From Rhodocyclaceae bacterium (GTDB taxonomy: Bacteria; Pseudomonadota; Gammaproteobacteria; Burkholderiales; Rhodocyclaceae): a stretch of 64,000 bases of DNA. Under the pieces are notes generated by a model. It saw nothing but the letters and a program-made list of their open reading frames with translations. It ran no database searches and had not been told where the DNA came from. Position numbers and translations under genes: made by a program. Positions 38,868 to 48,624 of the stretch are shown piece by piece; the first letter of the stretch is position 1, and every line of letters starts with the position of its first letter. Location of the stretch: assembly GCA_020445765.1 (NCBI GenBank), contig JAGRFY010000046.1, positions 1-64,000 of the forward strand. The letters run 5' to 3'.

Positions 38868-38936
38868 CCGATTCATACCGCAGCGCACAAAAACGTTGCG
38901 ATTACGGACGAACCAACCACCCTGGAGATTCAAACA

Positions 38937-39494
38937 ATGTTCGCTACCCCCGAGCAATTCACCGCCGCCGGCAAAACCAACGTCGAAAACCTGCTGGCCG
39001 TCGCCAACACCGCGTTTGCCAGCGCCGAGCGTCTGACCGCCCTCAACCTGAATACCGCCCGTGCAGTGCTCGAGGACGGCGTCGCCAATGCCAAGTCGCT
39101 GATGGCCGTCAAGGACGTGCAGGAGTTCGTCTCCCTGCAGGCCGGCATGACCCAGCCGATGGTCGAGAAGGCTGTCGCCTACTCGCGCAACGTGTATGAG
39201 ATCGCGACCCAGGCTCAGGAAGAGCTGTCGAAGCTGGTCGAGTCGCAGCTGACCGAAGCCAACAAGAGCGTCGCCGAAGCCCTCGACAAGGCCGCCAAGT
39301 CGGCCCCCGCCGGTTCCGACGTCGCCGTTGCCGCCGTCAAGTCGGCCATCGCCGCCGCCAACTCTGCCTACGACAGCATGACCAAGGCTGCCAAGCAGGT
39401 CGCCGAGATCGCTGAAGCCAACGTCACTGCCGCGACCAACGCCACCGTCAAGGCCGTCAGCACCTCGACCCCGAAGTCGAAGAAGGCTGCCTGA
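38937..39494 (+). CDS. Phasin family protein
   Basis: 185 residues, highly helical and Ala-rich (NLLAVANTAFASAERLTALN, QEFVSLQAGMTQPMVEKAVA), ending in a Lys/Ala tail typical of phasins. It coats polyhydroxyalkanoate granules and controls their number and size. No signal peptide or membrane helix. It is monocistronic, with a consensus promoter and a strong terminator, suggesting high expression. PHA synthase genes are not in the window. Confidence 0.92.
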   Translation: MFATPEQFTAAGKTNVENLLAVANTAFASAERLTALNLNTARAVLEDGVANAKSLMAVKDVQEFVSLQAGMTQPMVEKAVAYSRNVYEIATQAQEELSKLVESQLTEANKSVAEALDKAAKSAPAGSDVAVAAVKSAIAAANSAYDSMTKAAKQVAEIAEANVTAATNATVKAVSTSTPKSKKAA

Positions 39495-39520
39495 GCGACC
39501 GTTTCCGCGGTACGAAAAAG

Positions 39521-39543
39521 CCCCGCTTGGCGGGGTTTTTTTT
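39521..39543 (+). terminator. Rho-independent terminator of the phasin gene
   Basis: CCCCGC-TTG-GCGGGG stem followed by eight T residues, 26 bp after the phasin stop; A-rich upstream flank. Confidence 0.95.
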
Positions 39544-39848
39544 CGTTCACACGCACCTTTTGCCATTCAGCCGACGAGACGTGGCTGGGGAAGAGAACCC
39601 GGAGCTCGACGCGTCGGCGCATTGGCGGCGAGCGTCCGGGCTGCGGCGCTGCCGCCACGATGATGGCGACGGTACGAGACGATCGAGATCCTGCTGCTCG
39701 GCCGCCCGTCTACGATCGAGCGTGGCCCGGCGACCCACTGACCGTGTCCGCCTTGCGCTGGATCCTTACGACGGATCGCAACGGCCCGACGAGTCGCCAC
39801 CAATGCCCGGCCACACCGGTTCGCAATTGCTGCGGCCACGTAGCCGGC
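39544..39848. other. 305-bp gap with no recognisable gene
   Basis: Between the phasin terminator and plsC. Short open frames exist on both strands, but none has a ribosome site, a recognisable domain or plausible composition. I see no RNA structure in it. Confidence 0.5.
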
Positions 39849-40577
39849 TCAGGCGGCCGCCTCGTAATGGTGCGGGAACAGCCGGCGCATCTCCGCTTCG
39901 ATCCAGGCCTGAGCCTTTACATTGACCTGTTCCGGCGTCAGCCCCCGGGTGTCGATCGGTGGCCCAATGCTGACGGTGACCATGCCCGGTTGCTTGACCA
40001 GCGCATTGCGCCGCCAGAACTCGCCGGCGTTGTGGGCGACCGGGACCACCGGCACGTCGGTGCGCGTCGCGAGAAAGGCGCCTCCGATCTTGTAGCGGCG
40101 CTTTGCGCCTGGCGCCACTCGCGTCCCCTCGGGGAAGACCACCACCCAGAAGCCCTGTTCGAGCAGTTTCCTGCCCTGCTCCTCGACCTGAACCAGGGCG
40201 TCCTTGCCAGCCGAGCGGTCGATCGAGATGATCGGCATCTGTGCCAGTCCCCAGCCGAAGAACGGCACCTTGAGCAGCTCACGCTTCAACACGAAGGCCA
40301 GTGGCGGAAAGATGTGCTGCAGCGCGATGGTCTCCCAGGCAGACTGATGCTTGCACAGGATCACCGATGCCTGGGCCGGCATGTTCTCTCGACCCAGCAC
40401 CTGGAAGCGGATACCGAGCAGATTGCGTATGAACCAGTGGGTGATGTCCGACCAGATCGTGATCAGGCGATACCGGGTATGCGGCTTCAACGGGAAGGTC
40501 AGAAAGGCAAACAGCGCGAACGGCGGCGTGACCACCACCAGCACCAATGCGAACAGTACCGAACGCAGCGTATTCAC
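39849..40577 (-). CDS. plsC: 1-acyl-sn-glycerol-3-phosphate acyltransferase family protein
   Basis: 242 residues. Acylates lysophosphatidic acid (or a related lysolipid) at the inner membrane. One N-terminal helix (VLFALVLVVVTPPFALFAFL), the acyltransferase block I in the KHQSAWET form common in proteobacterial PlsC-like proteins, and block III FPEGTRVAPG. It is the last gene of glyQ-glyS-gmhB-plsC, a conserved order; it overlaps gmhB by 4 bp. The substrate could be a lysophospholipid other than lysophosphatidate. Confidence 0.92.
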   Translation of the reverse strand: MNTLRSVLFALVLVVVTPPFALFAFLTFPLKPHTRYRLITIWSDITHWFIRNLLGIRFQVLGRENMPAQASVILCKHQSAWETIALQHIFPPLAFVLKRELLKVPFFGWGLAQMPIISIDRSAGKDALVQVEEQGRKLLEQGFWVVVFPEGTRVAPGAKRRYKIGGAFLATRTDVPVVPVAHNAGEFWRRNALVKQPGMVTVSIGPPIDTRGLTPEQVNVKAQAWIEAEMRRLFPHHYEAAA

Positions 40578-41122
40578 GATGTCCCGCTCTCGTCGGTCAG
40601 GTGATCGACCACGGCCGCCAGGTCCGGAAAGATTTCGACGTCCGGCGGCAGATCCGGATCCTCCCGCGTGCGCTCACCCTTGCCGGTCAGCACCAGGTAG
40701 GGCTTGCAGCCGACCGCGATGCCGGCCTGCAGGTCGCGCAGGCTGTCGCCGACCGTCGGCACACCTTCGAGATTGACGTTGAAACGCTCTGCGATCTGCA
40801 ACAGCAGGCCCGGCTTGGGCTTGCGGCATTCGCAGGTCGAATCGGCCGCATGGGGGCAGAAGAAGATCGCGTCGATGCGCCCGCCGACCGACATCAGGCT
40901 GCGTACCATCTTCTCGTGGATGCTGTTGAGCGTATCCATGTCGAACAGGCCACGGCCGACGCCCGACTGGTTCGATGCCAGCACCACGCGCCACCCCCAT
41001 TCGTTAAGCCGGGCGATCGCCTCGAGCGATCCTGGCAGCGGCTCCCATTCGTCCGGTGACTTGATGAACTGATCGGAATCCCGATTGATCACCCCGTCGC
41101 GGTCGAGAATGATGATCTTCAT
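40574..41122 (-). CDS. gmhB: D-glycero-D-manno-heptose 1,7-bisphosphate 7-phosphatase
   Basis: 182 residues. A HAD-family phosphatase of ADP-heptose synthesis for LPS core. It has the nucleophile motif ILDRDGVINRDS, motif II VLASNQSG, the Cys/His zinc loop FFCPHAADSTCECRKPKPG typical of GmhB, and motif IV TVGDSLRDL. It lies in glyQ-glyS-gmhB-plsC and overlaps plsC by 4 bp. Confidence 0.96.
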   Translation of the reverse strand: MKIIILDRDGVINRDSDQFIKSPDEWEPLPGSLEAIARLNEWGWRVVLASNQSGVGRGLFDMDTLNSIHEKMVRSLMSVGGRIDAIFFCPHAADSTCECRKPKPGLLLQIAERFNVNLEGVPTVGDSLRDLQAGIAVGCKPYLVLTGKGERTREDPDLPPDVEIFPDLAAVVDHLTDESGTS

Positions 41123-41167
41123 CGTTTCCCCCCTCGATGCGCACCACCAGGCCAGCGGGTTCGCGGC

Positions 41168-43252
41168 TCAGGACAGCCGAGACAAGTCTGCTACCCGGTT
41201 CATCAGGCCGGCAAGCTGCGACAGCAATGCCAGGCGATTGCGCCGTGTCAGCGGCTCGTCCACGTTGACCATCACCTCGGCGAAGAAGCGGTCCACGTCG
41301 TCACGCAGTCCTGCCAGGATCTTCAGCGACTCGGCATAGTCGCGATTGTCGTAGAGCGAGCGGGCCAGCGGCGCAAGATCCGACATGCGTCGGAACAAAG
41401 CCTTCTCGGCCTCCTCCTGCAGCAACGCCAGGTCCGGTTCGCCGATCTCCTCGTCGTTCTTCTTCAGGATGTTGACGATGCGCTTGTTGGCAGCCGCCAG
41501 GGACTCGGCCTCTGGCAATTGCTGGAAGGCCAGCACCGCCGCGAGCCGCGCCGGTACGAGGTCGACCCGCGTCGGGCGCAGCGCCAGCACTGCATCGATC
41601 GCCGCGGCCGGATGACCGCTCTCTCGCAACTGGTTGCGCAGCCGCTCCAGCACGAAGTCGAGCAGGTCTGCAGCGAAATTCGGCCGATCCAGGATGCCGC
41701 CGGCAAATCCCCCGGCCGCATCGGCGATCAGCCGATCGAGTTCGAGCGGCAATGGCGATTCGATCAGGATGCGCAACACCCCAAGCGCCGAGCGCCGCAG
41801 ACCGAAGGGATCCTTGTCGCCGGTCGGAAGCTGCCCGATGCCGAAGAAGCCGACCAGGGCGTCGAGCTTGTCCGCCAGCGCCGTCGCACAGGCGACGTTG
41901 CCCGATGGCAGTGCATCACCGGCGAATCGCGGTTGATAGTGCTCGGCAATGGCGTCGGCGACGGTATCCGCCTCGCCGTCGTGGCGTGCGTAGTAGCGCC
42001 CCATCACGCCCTGCAGCTCTGGGAACTCGCCGACCATTTCGCACACCAGGTCGGCCTTGGCGAGACGCGCCGCACGACGGGCCATGTCGGCATCGGCCTT
42101 GAGATGACCGGCAACGATGCCGGCCAAGCGCTCGAGGCGTTCGACTCGCTCGAACTGGCTACCCAGCCGATTGTGGTAGACGACGTTCTCCAGTCGCGGC
42201 AGGCGGCTTTCCAGCGGCTGCTTGAGATCCTGCTGGAAGAAGAACCGCGCATCCGCCAGGCGCGGCCGGACCACGCGCTGATTGCCCAGCACGATGTTCG
42301 ACGGATCGGCCAGCGCCATGTTGGAGACGATCAGGAAGCGGTTCAGCAGACGGCCGTCGACATCGAACAACGGAAAGTACTTCTGATTGGCGCGCATCGT
42401 CAGAATCAGGCATTCCTGCGGCACGCTGAGGAATTCCTCCTCGAACTCGCCGACATAGACGCTCGGATGCTCGACCAGCGCGTTGACCTCGTCCAGCAGA
42501 TCCGCATAGTCGCCGAGCGAAGCCTGCAGCCGGGACGCCTCGGACCGCAACAGATCGTCGATCATCCGACGGCGGTCGTCGAAGTGGGCCACCACCTTGC
42601 CTTCGGCGCGCAAGGTCGGCTCGTAGGCATCCGCAGTAGCGATGTCGATCTCGCCGCGGCTCATGAATCGATGACCACAGGTGGTCCGACCCGCTTCGAG
42701 TTCCAGCACCCGGCCGCAAACGACGCGATCGCCGTGCAGCATCACCAGCTTGTGCACCGGGCGAACGAAAGTCGCGTCGCCGTCACCCCAGCGCATCACT
42801 TTCGGGATCGGCAAGGCCTTGACGGCATCCTGCACGATGCCGGCCAGCACGTCGGCGAGGCGATCACCGGCGACCCGGCGCGTATGGAACAGGGATTCGG
42901 CCTTGCCGTCGACGCGCCGCTCGAAGCCGGCCACCGCCGACTCGGGAATGCCCTTGGCGGCCATCTTCTTCAGCAGTGCCGGCGTCGGCCGGCCGGCCGC
43001 GTCGACGGCAACCGTTACCGGCATCAGCTTCTCGGTCACGCTGCGTGCCGCGGCCTCGACCAGCACGTCGCCGACGATCACCGCGAGTCGGCGGGGCGAC
43101 GCGAAACTGCGCACCGCCGCCTCTGCCGAGGCCAGGCCCGCCGCCACCAGCCCGGCCGCGATCGACTCGCCGAAGCGCTCGCCCAGCCTCGGCAGCGCCT
43201 TCGGCGGCAGTTCCTCGGTCAACAGTTCGACCAACAGGGTCTTCTGGCTCAT
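41168..43252 (-). CDS. glyS: Glycine--tRNA ligase beta subunit
   Basis: 694 residues, the full family length. It supplies tRNA recognition in the alpha2-beta2 bacterial glycyl-tRNA synthetase. It starts with the family motif [16 protein letters not shown]; other blocks are [34 protein letters not shown] [19 protein letters not shown], and the C-terminal DALR-type helical domain. It overlaps glyQ by 4 bp (ATGA). gmhB follows after 45 bp. Confidence 0.98.
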   Translation of the reverse strand: MSQKTLLVELLTEELPPKALPRLGERFGESIAAGLVAAGLASAEAAVRSFASPRRLAVIVGDVLVEAAARSVTEKLMPVTVAVDAAGRPTPALLKKMAAKGIPESAVAGFERRVDGKAESLFHTRRVAGDRLADVLAGIVQDAVKALPIPKVMRWGDGDATFVRPVHKLVMLHGDRVVCGRVLELEAGRTTCGHRFMSRGEIDIATADAYEPTLRAEGKVVAHFDDRRRMIDDLLRSEASRLQASLGDYADLLDEVNALVEHPSVYVGEFEEEFLSVPQECLILTMRANQKYFPLFDVDGRLLNRFLIVSNMALADPSNIVLGNQRVVRPRLADARFFFQQDLKQPLESRLPRLENVVYHNRLGSQFERVERLERLAGIVAGHLKADADMARRAARLAKADLVCEMVGEFPELQGVMGRYYARHDGEADTVADAIAEHYQPRFAGDALPSGNVACATALADKLDALVGFFGIGQLPTGDKDPFGLRRSALGVLRILIESPLPLELDRLIADAAGGFAGGILDRPNFAADLLDFVLERLRNQLRESGHPAAAIDAVLALRPTRVDLVPARLAAVLAFQQLPEAESLAAANKRIVNILKKNDEEIGEPDLALLQEEAEKALFRRMSDLAPLARSLYDNRDYAESLKILAGLRDDVDRFFAEVMVNVDEPLTRRNRLALLSQLAGLMNRVADLSRLS

Positions 43253-44163
43253 TGTTCGGCCTCCTGCCGGGCGAGCATCGGGAAGCCGAGGGCCTCCCGC
43301 GAGGCATGGTAGGCTGCGGCGACGGCCCGCGACAGGTTTCGGATTCGCCCGATGTAGGCGGCCCGCTCGGTGACCGAGATCGCGCCGCGCGCGTCCAGCA
43401 GATTGAAGGTGTGACCCGCCTTCAGCACCATCTCGTAGGCCGGCAACGCCAGACCGACGTCCATCAGGCGCTTGGCCTCGGCCTCGAAGCTGCCGAACTG
43501 CTGGAACAGGAAATCGACGTTGGCCTGCTCGAAGTTGTAGGTCGATTGTTCGACCTCGTTCTGGTGGAAGACATCGCCGTAGCGCACCTCGGTGCCGTCC
43601 GGATAGGCGGCCCAGACCAGGTCATAGACGTTCTCGACGCCCTGCAGGTACATCGCCAGTCGCTCGATGCCATAGGTGATCTCGCCCAGCACCGGCCTGC
43701 AATCGAGCCCACCCACCTGCTGGAAATAGGTGAACTGGGTGACCTCCATGCCGTCCAGCCAGACCTCCCAGCCCAGCCCCCAGGCGCCCAGCGTCGGGTT
43801 TTCCCAGTCGTCCTCGACGAAGCGGATGTCGTGCTGCCTGGGATCGATGCCAAGCGCCCTCAGGCTGTCCAGGTAGCGCTCCTGGATGTCGAGCGGAGAA
43901 GGCTTCAGCACGACCTGGTATTGGTAGTAGTGCTGCAGGCGGTTGGGGTTGTCGCCGTAGCGCCCGTCCTTCGGGCGACGGGAGGGCTGCACGTAGGCGG
44001 CGTTCCACGGCTCCGGGCCGATCGCGCGCAGGAAGGTCGCGGTGTGCGACGTGCCGGCACCGACTTCGAGATCGTAGGGCTGGAGCAGGACGCAGCCCTG
44101 CTCCCCCCAGAAATTCTGCAGCGTCAGGATGAGCTGCTGAAAGCTTGGTTTGCTTGCAGTCAT
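43249..44163 (-). CDS. glyQ: Glycine--tRNA ligase alpha subunit
   Basis: 304 residues. It is the catalytic class II subunit that activates glycine. Family sequence is highly conserved: [92 protein letters not shown]. It is first of the operon; the 95 bp upstream should hold the promoter. Confidence 0.98.
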   Translation of the reverse strand: MTASKPSFQQLILTLQNFWGEQGCVLLQPYDLEVGAGTSHTATFLRAIGPEPWNAAYVQPSRRPKDGRYGDNPNRLQHYYQYQVVLKPSPLDIQERYLDSLRALGIDPRQHDIRFVEDDWENPTLGAWGLGWEVWLDGMEVTQFTYFQQVGGLDCRPVLGEITYGIERLAMYLQGVENVYDLVWAAYPDGTEVRYGDVFHQNEVEQSTYNFEQANVDFLFQQFGSFEAEAKRLMDVGLALPAYEMVLKAGHTFNLLDARGAISVTERAAYIGRIRNLSRAVAAAYHASREALGFPMLARQEAEQ

Positions 44164-44258
44164 GAATTACCGCCCGGCACATGCGTCCGGTGGACATAAA
44201 GACCGCGATTTTACTGTCTTTTGGCGCTGCCCTTCCATCCGCGACGGCGTCCGCCGAG

Positions 44259-44660
44259 TCACGGCTGCCTGAGGCTGTCGAGCGGAATCGACCAGCGATC
44301 GATCAGAAAGCGCAGCAGGGTCTGTTCGCCGACGCTGACTTCGCCGTCGGCCTTGGCGGTGACCAGCATCGCCGACAGTACCAGCTTGCGCAGCTTCGGA
44401 TCGGTGACGTCGGCGGCGAGTTGCTCGAGACGCTCGGACGACAGCAGGGACACATGCGAGCCGCTGCCGCTGACCGCGAGGTCACGGCACAGTTCCAGCA
44501 GTACCTGGTAGAACCCTTCCGACTCGACGCCGAGCATCGAGAAGACGTCGAGTTCGCGCAGGCGGTCGATCTCGCAGTTGTCCATTTCACCGTCGGCGAC
44601 GACGGCCATCGCCACCAGGCGGGCCAGGGCCTTCGGACTGTCGGGCGGATAGCTGCGCAT
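44259..44660 (-). CDS. TerB-like protein
   Basis: 133 residues with the all-helical TerB/DjlA-N pattern: ARLVAMAVVADGEMDNCEID in the first half and LVLSAMLVTAKADGEVSVGE in the second, each with an acidic A.DGE metal-binding motif. TerB proteins bind metal and associate with tellurite or stress-response membrane complexes; the function of stand-alone members is not settled. ATG 44660 (GAGGA upstream) is preferred to 44804. It lies between glyQ and lnt, apparently as a single gene. Confidence 0.85.
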   Translation of the reverse strand: MRSYPPDSPKALARLVAMAVVADGEMDNCEIDRLRELDVFSMLGVESEGFYQVLLELCRDLAVSGSGSHVSLLSSERLEQLAADVTDPKLRKLVLSAMLVTAKADGEVSVGEQTLLRFLIDRWSIPLDSLRQP

Positions 44661-44730
44661 TCTGGATTCCTCACGTCTCTGGATTGCATCGGGTCCGCCA
44701 TGATGCCGTGGACCGGCATCCGGTGCGAAT

Positions 44731-46233
44731 TCATGCGGCGGCGTGATCCGGACCGGCGTCCTCGTCGCGACGCCCTCGCGCCAGCAGACCGGCCACCGCG
44801 GCAAGCAAGCCGAGGCCGAGGGCGATCCGATCGCGCCAGCGCATGTAGGGGGTGACGCCGGTGCGCCCCTGCACGCTGGCCGTCAGGGCACCGCGCTCGA
44901 AGGCCGGCAGCACCTGTGCGACGCGGCCGTCGGGCGTCACCACCGCGGTCATGCCGGTATTGGTCGCGCGCAGCATCGGCCGTCCGCTCTCGAGTGCCCG
45001 CATACGGGCGATCTGCAGGTGCTGGGGCTGCGCCAGCGAATCACCGTACCAGGCCAGGTTGGACATGTTCAGCAAGATCGTCGCGCCTGCGGCGGCGGTG
45101 GCGATCTCGGCACCGAACAGGTCCTCGTAGCAGATGTTGATCGCGATTCGCTGCTGGTCGAAGACCATCGGCGGCTGTTGCACACCGCCCGGCGTCTGGT
45201 CCGACATCGGGATGTTCGCCCATTCGTAGAACCAGCCGAACATCGGCGGCGAATACTCGCCGAAGGGCACCAGGTGGTTCTTGGCATAGCGCTGCGTGCC
45301 GGATGCCCCGACCGCCAGCGCGGTATTGTGGATCGCACCGTCGGCTTCGCGCTCGAAGACACCGAGGACGAGGTCGCCGCCGTGGCCGGCCACCGCGTCG
45401 GTCAGCGTCGCGACGTAGCTGGCGGGCAGATTCTCGGCTAGCACCGGCAGCGAGGTCTCTGGCAGCACTACCAGACGCGCCGGATGCGCCCGCACCAGTT
45501 CGAGGTTGACCCGCAGCCACTGCAATTGGAGGTCCGGGCGCCATTTCAACGACTGCTCGATGTTGGTCTGCACCAGCGACACCGACAGCGGCGAGCCCGA
45601 CGGCCTCGTCCATTCGCGCCCGCCCAGCGACCAGCCGCCCGCGGCGAGCACCAGCACCAGCAGCAGAGCCGGCAAAGGCGCCCTCGATCGCCAGTCGGCA
45701 ATGCCGAGGGCTGCGCCGGCGAGCACCAGGCACCAGCCGATGCCATAGACACCGAGGATCGGGGCATAGGACGCCAGCGGGCTCGGCGGCACCTGCGAAT
45801 ACCCCAGGGCCAGCCATGGGAAACCAGTCAGCAATGTGCCGCGCAGCCACTCCGACAGCGTCCACAGCCCGGCCGCCAGCAGAATGTCGGCGCATGGCCG
45901 GCGACGCCGCAGCGCCACCCACAGCGCGCCGACGGTGGCCGGATAAAGCGCCAGGTAGCTGCAGAACAGAAACACCGCAGTGGCGGCCATCGGCGCTGGC
46001 ATGCCGCCGTAGCGGTTCAGGGCGACGAACAGCCAGGACACACCGCCGAGAAACAGGCCGAGCCCCCACGCCAGTCCGATCGCAAATCCACCCTGCCACG
46101 AACGCTGGTTCGCCAGCAGCGCAAACAGCACGGCGACCCCCGCGACCGGCAGCGGGAAGAGCCCGAAGGGTGCGAAACCGGCCACCGTGGCGACGCCGGC
46201 GACCGCCGCCAGCGCAAGCGATGACAACATCAC
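44731..46233 (-). CDS. lnt: Apolipoprotein N-acyltransferase
   Basis: 500 residues. It adds the third acyl chain to lipoproteins in the inner membrane. About seven hydrophobic helices surround a nitrilase-like periplasmic domain (about 215-460) with the catalytic Glu (LVVLPETSLPV), Lys (YAKNHLVPFGEY) and Cys (INICYEDLFG). The ATG overlaps the corC stop by 4 bp, so it is coupled to corC. Confidence 0.97.
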   Translation of the reverse strand: MMLSSLALAAVAGVATVAGFAPFGLFPLPVAGVAVLFALLANQRSWQGGFAIGLAWGLGLFLGGVSWLFVALNRYGGMPAPMAATAVFLFCSYLALYPATVGALWVALRRRRPCADILLAAGLWTLSEWLRGTLLTGFPWLALGYSQVPPSPLASYAPILGVYGIGWCLVLAGAALGIADWRSRAPLPALLLVLVLAAGGWSLGGREWTRPSGSPLSVSLVQTNIEQSLKWRPDLQLQWLRVNLELVRAHPARLVVLPETSLPVLAENLPASYVATLTDAVAGHGGDLVLGVFEREADGAIHNTALAVGASGTQRYAKNHLVPFGEYSPPMFGWFYEWANIPMSDQTPGGVQQPPMVFDQQRIAINICYEDLFGAEIATAAAGATILLNMSNLAWYGDSLAQPQHLQIARMRALESGRPMLRATNTGMTAVVTPDGRVAQVLPAFERGALTASVQGRTGVTPYMRWRDRIALGLGLLAAVAGLLARGRRDEDAGPDHAAA

Positions 46234-47075
46234 TCGGCTGCAGAGGCGACCGCTTCGGGCAGCTTCTCGATCAGCAGCGTATAGACCCGGCGGCTGTCCG
46301 CACGGAGGACCTGGATGCGCAGGTTGTCGATCGCGACGACTTCGCCGCGCTTTGGCAGACGCCCGAGGAACTTGATCACCAGGCCGCCGACGGTGTCGAT
46401 CTCGTCGTCGGGGTAGGTCGTGTCGAAAGCGGCGTTGAAATCCTCGATCTCGGTGGTCGCCTTGACCCGATAGCGCCCCATCTGGTCGAGTCGGATGTTG
46501 TCCTCGGCCTCGTCGAAATCGTATTCGTCCTCGATGTCGCCGACGATCTGCTCGAGTACGTCCTCGATCGTCACCAGGCCGCAGACGCCACCATATTCAT
46601 CGACCACCAGCGCCATGTGGTTGCGGCTGATCCGAAACTCCCGCAGCAACACGTTCAGGCGCTTCGACTCCGGTACGAACACGGCCGGCCGCAACATGTC
46701 GCGCAGGTTGAACTCGCGGCCGGCGAAGAAGCGCAGCAGGTCCTTCGCGAGCAGCACGCCGATGACGTCGTCCTTGCCCTCGCCAACCACCGGAAAACGG
46801 GAATGCGCGGTTTCGATTGCGAAGGCGGCGATATCGTCTATCGGGTCATCCATGTGGACGACATCCATCTGGGCGCGCGGCACCATGACGTCGCGCACCT
46901 GCATGTCGGATACCTGGAGGGCGCCCTCGATGATCGACAGGGCATCTGCATCGACCAGATTGCGGTCGAATGAGGAATGAAGCAGTGCGAGCAGTTCCTC
47001 GCGATTTTCCGGCTCCCTGGACAAGAGGGAACCGAGACGGTCGAGCAGACTAGGTCGACTGGGGGAACTATCCAT
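46230..47075 (-). CDS. corC: CorC/YbeX-type CBS-domain protein
   Basis: 281 residues. Two CBS domains (about 70-190; VMVPRAQMDVV, HMALVVDEYGGVCGLVTIED) and a C-terminal CorC_HlyC domain (205-280). In E. coli the homologue YbeX is associated with Mg/Co efflux and ribosome-related functions. The ATG at 47075 is the family start. Part of miaB-phoH-ybeY-corC-lnt. Confidence 0.94.
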   Translation of the reverse strand: MDSSPSRPSLLDRLGSLLSREPENREELLALLHSSFDRNLVDADALSIIEGALQVSDMQVRDVMVPRAQMDVVHMDDPIDDIAAFAIETAHSRFPVVGEGKDDVIGVLLAKDLLRFFAGREFNLRDMLRPAVFVPESKRLNVLLREFRISRNHMALVVDEYGGVCGLVTIEDVLEQIVGDIEDEYDFDEAEDNIRLDQMGRYRVKATTEIEDFNAAFDTTYPDDEIDTVGGLVIKFLGRLPKRGEVVAIDNLRIQVLRADSRRVYTLLIEKLPEAVASAAE

Positions 47076-47100
47076 TGGTCGGGTTGATGAGGAATGGGCG

Positions 47101-47131
47101 ATGGGCAATGGGCGCGATGCGCATTGCCCAT
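47101..47131. repeat. Inverted repeat between ybeY and corC
   Basis: ATGGGCAATG (47101-47110) and CATTGCCCAT (47122-47131), perfect 10-bp arms around an 11-base loop that is itself GC-paired. Preceded by tandem ATGGGC units (from 47094). It fills most of the 66-bp gap inside the operon; possibly a REP-like element or mRNA stabiliser. No T-tract, so not a simple terminator. Confidence 0.7.
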
Positions 47132-47141
47132 GGCGCATCAC

Positions 47142-47627
47142 TCACGATCCACGGACTCCGTCGTTGGTGTCGGCGTATGGGTCGCCGATTCCCAATCCCG
47201 CCAGTATCTCCCTTTCGAGGGCCTCCATCCCGGCCGCATCCGCCTCGGTCTGATGGTCGAACCCCTGCAGGTGCAGCATACCATGCACGACCAGATGGGC
47301 GTAATGGTCGATCAGGGACTTGCCCTGGCGCGCGGCCTCGTCGGCAATCACCGGCACGCACAAGACGATGTCGCCCACCTGCGGCATGCCCGGCGGCAAG
47401 GGCATGTCTTCACCTTCATCGTAGGCGAAGCTGAGCACGTTGGTGGCGTAGTCGCGGCCACGGTAATCGCGATTCAAGGCCCGGCCCTCGCCCTCGCCAA
47501 CCAGGCGGATCACCACCTCCACGTCGCCGCGTGCGGCCGCCCGGCACCATCGCAGCAATTGCGGGCGACGCGGCAAGCCCGGAGCGTCCTCGCCGTGCAG
47601 GGCCCGTTGCACCGACAGGCGCAGCAT
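47142..47627 (-). CDS. ybeY: Endoribonuclease YbeY
   Basis: 161 residues. A metal-dependent RNase for 16S rRNA 3'-end maturation and ribosome quality control. The zinc site HGMLHLQGFDH (H-x3-H-x5-H) is intact, and NRDYRGRDYATNVLSF is the family's conserved loop. ATG 47627 sits 4 bp after the phoH stop; a longer frame would overlap phoH. Confidence 0.96.
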   Translation of the reverse strand: MLRLSVQRALHGEDAPGLPRRPQLLRWCRAAARGDVEVVIRLVGEGEGRALNRDYRGRDYATNVLSFAYDEGEDMPLPPGMPQVGDIVLCVPVIADEAARQGKSLIDHYAHLVVHGMLHLQGFDHQTEADAAGMEALEREILAGLGIGDPYADTNDGVRGS

Positions 47628-47631
47628 TGCG

Positions 47632-48624
47632 CTAGCGCCCCGCGGGGCGCTGCACCGGAGCCGCCTCGTCAGCGGCCGCCTCGAGTGCAGCCATGCGCTG
47701 CTCGTAGGCGGCGACGATGCGCGCCACCAGCGGATGGCGCACGACATCCTCCTTGAGGAATTCGGTCACCGCGATGCCCCGTACCGAGTGCAGCACGTCG
47801 CGCGCCTCGCGCAATCCGCTGACCTGCCCGCGGGGCAGATCCACCTGGGTCAGATCTCCGGTGACCACTGCCTTGGCGCCGATACCGATCCGGGTCAGGA
47901 ACATCTTCATCTGCTCGGCGGTGGTGTTCTGAGCCTCGTCCAGAATGATGAAGGCGTGGTTCAGCGTGCGCCCGCGCATGAAGGCCAGCGGCGCGATTTC
48001 GATCGCGCCGCGCTCGAACAGCTTGCCGACCCGCTCCAGCCCCATCAGGTCGTAGAGCGCGTCGTACAACGGCCGCAGATAGGGATCCACCTTCTGGGTC
48101 AGGTCGCCGGGCAGGAAACCGAGGCGCTCGCCGGCCTCGACCGCCGGCCGCGTCAGGATGATGCGTTCGACATGTTCGCGCTCGAACGCATCGACCGCGC
48201 TCGCGACCGCGAGGTAGGTCTTGCCGGTGCCGGCGGGGCCGATGCCGAAGGTGATGTCGTGATCCTGGATGTTGCGCAGATACTCGACCTGGCGCGGGGT
48301 GCGACCGTGCAGATCCGACTTTCGGGTCAACAGGGCCGGCGCCGGTTGCGCGGACTGGCTGCGGTTGGCGAGTTCCACCAGTCCGAGCTGGATGTCGTCG
48401 ATGCCGAAATCCTCGCCGGCAATCTCGTAGAAGTGCTCGATCGCCCGTCCCGCCTGCTGCACCTGGCCGGCCTTGCCGCGCACCGTGAAATGCTCGCCGC
48501 GGCGGGCGATCTCGACATCGTAGGCGGTTTCGATCTGGCGCAGGTTCTCGTCGAGCGCGCCGCACAGGTTGGCCAGGCGCTGGTTGTCCAGCGGCTCGAG
48601 CACCACTTCCAGGGTCTTCGCCAA
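47632..48624 (-). CDS. ybeZ: PhoH-family ATPase (YbeZ)
   Basis: 330 residues. A P-loop ATPase, partner of YbeY in RNA metabolism. It has an N-terminal KH-like/PhoH-like region, Walker A GPAGTGKTYLAV, Walker B-type FIILDEAQNTT, and RGRTLNHAFI. Start: TTG at 48624, immediately following the miaB stop (TGATTG) with GGGAG just upstream; no ATG is available near the conserved N-terminus. Confidence 0.94.
   Translation of the reverse strand: MAKTLEVVLEPLDNQRLANLCGALDENLRQIETAYDVEIARRGEHFTVRGKAGQVQQAGRAIEHFYEIAGEDFGIDDIQLGLVELANRSQSAQPAPALLTRKSDLHGRTPRQVEYLRNIQDHDITFGIGPAGTGKTYLAVASAVDAFEREHVERIILTRPAVEAGERLGFLPGDLTQKVDPYLRPLYDALYDLMGLERVGKLFERGAIEIAPLAFMRGRTLNHAFIILDEAQNTTAEQMKMFLTRIGIGAKAVVTGDLTQVDLPRGQVSGLREARDVLHSVRGIAVTEFLKEDVVRHPLVARIVAAYEQRMAALEAAADEAAPVQRPAGR

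Noticed and set aside
41519..43312. A 597-codon plus-strand frame opposite glyS
   Set aside because: Shadow of glyS, whose minus-strand frame is unmistakable and full length.
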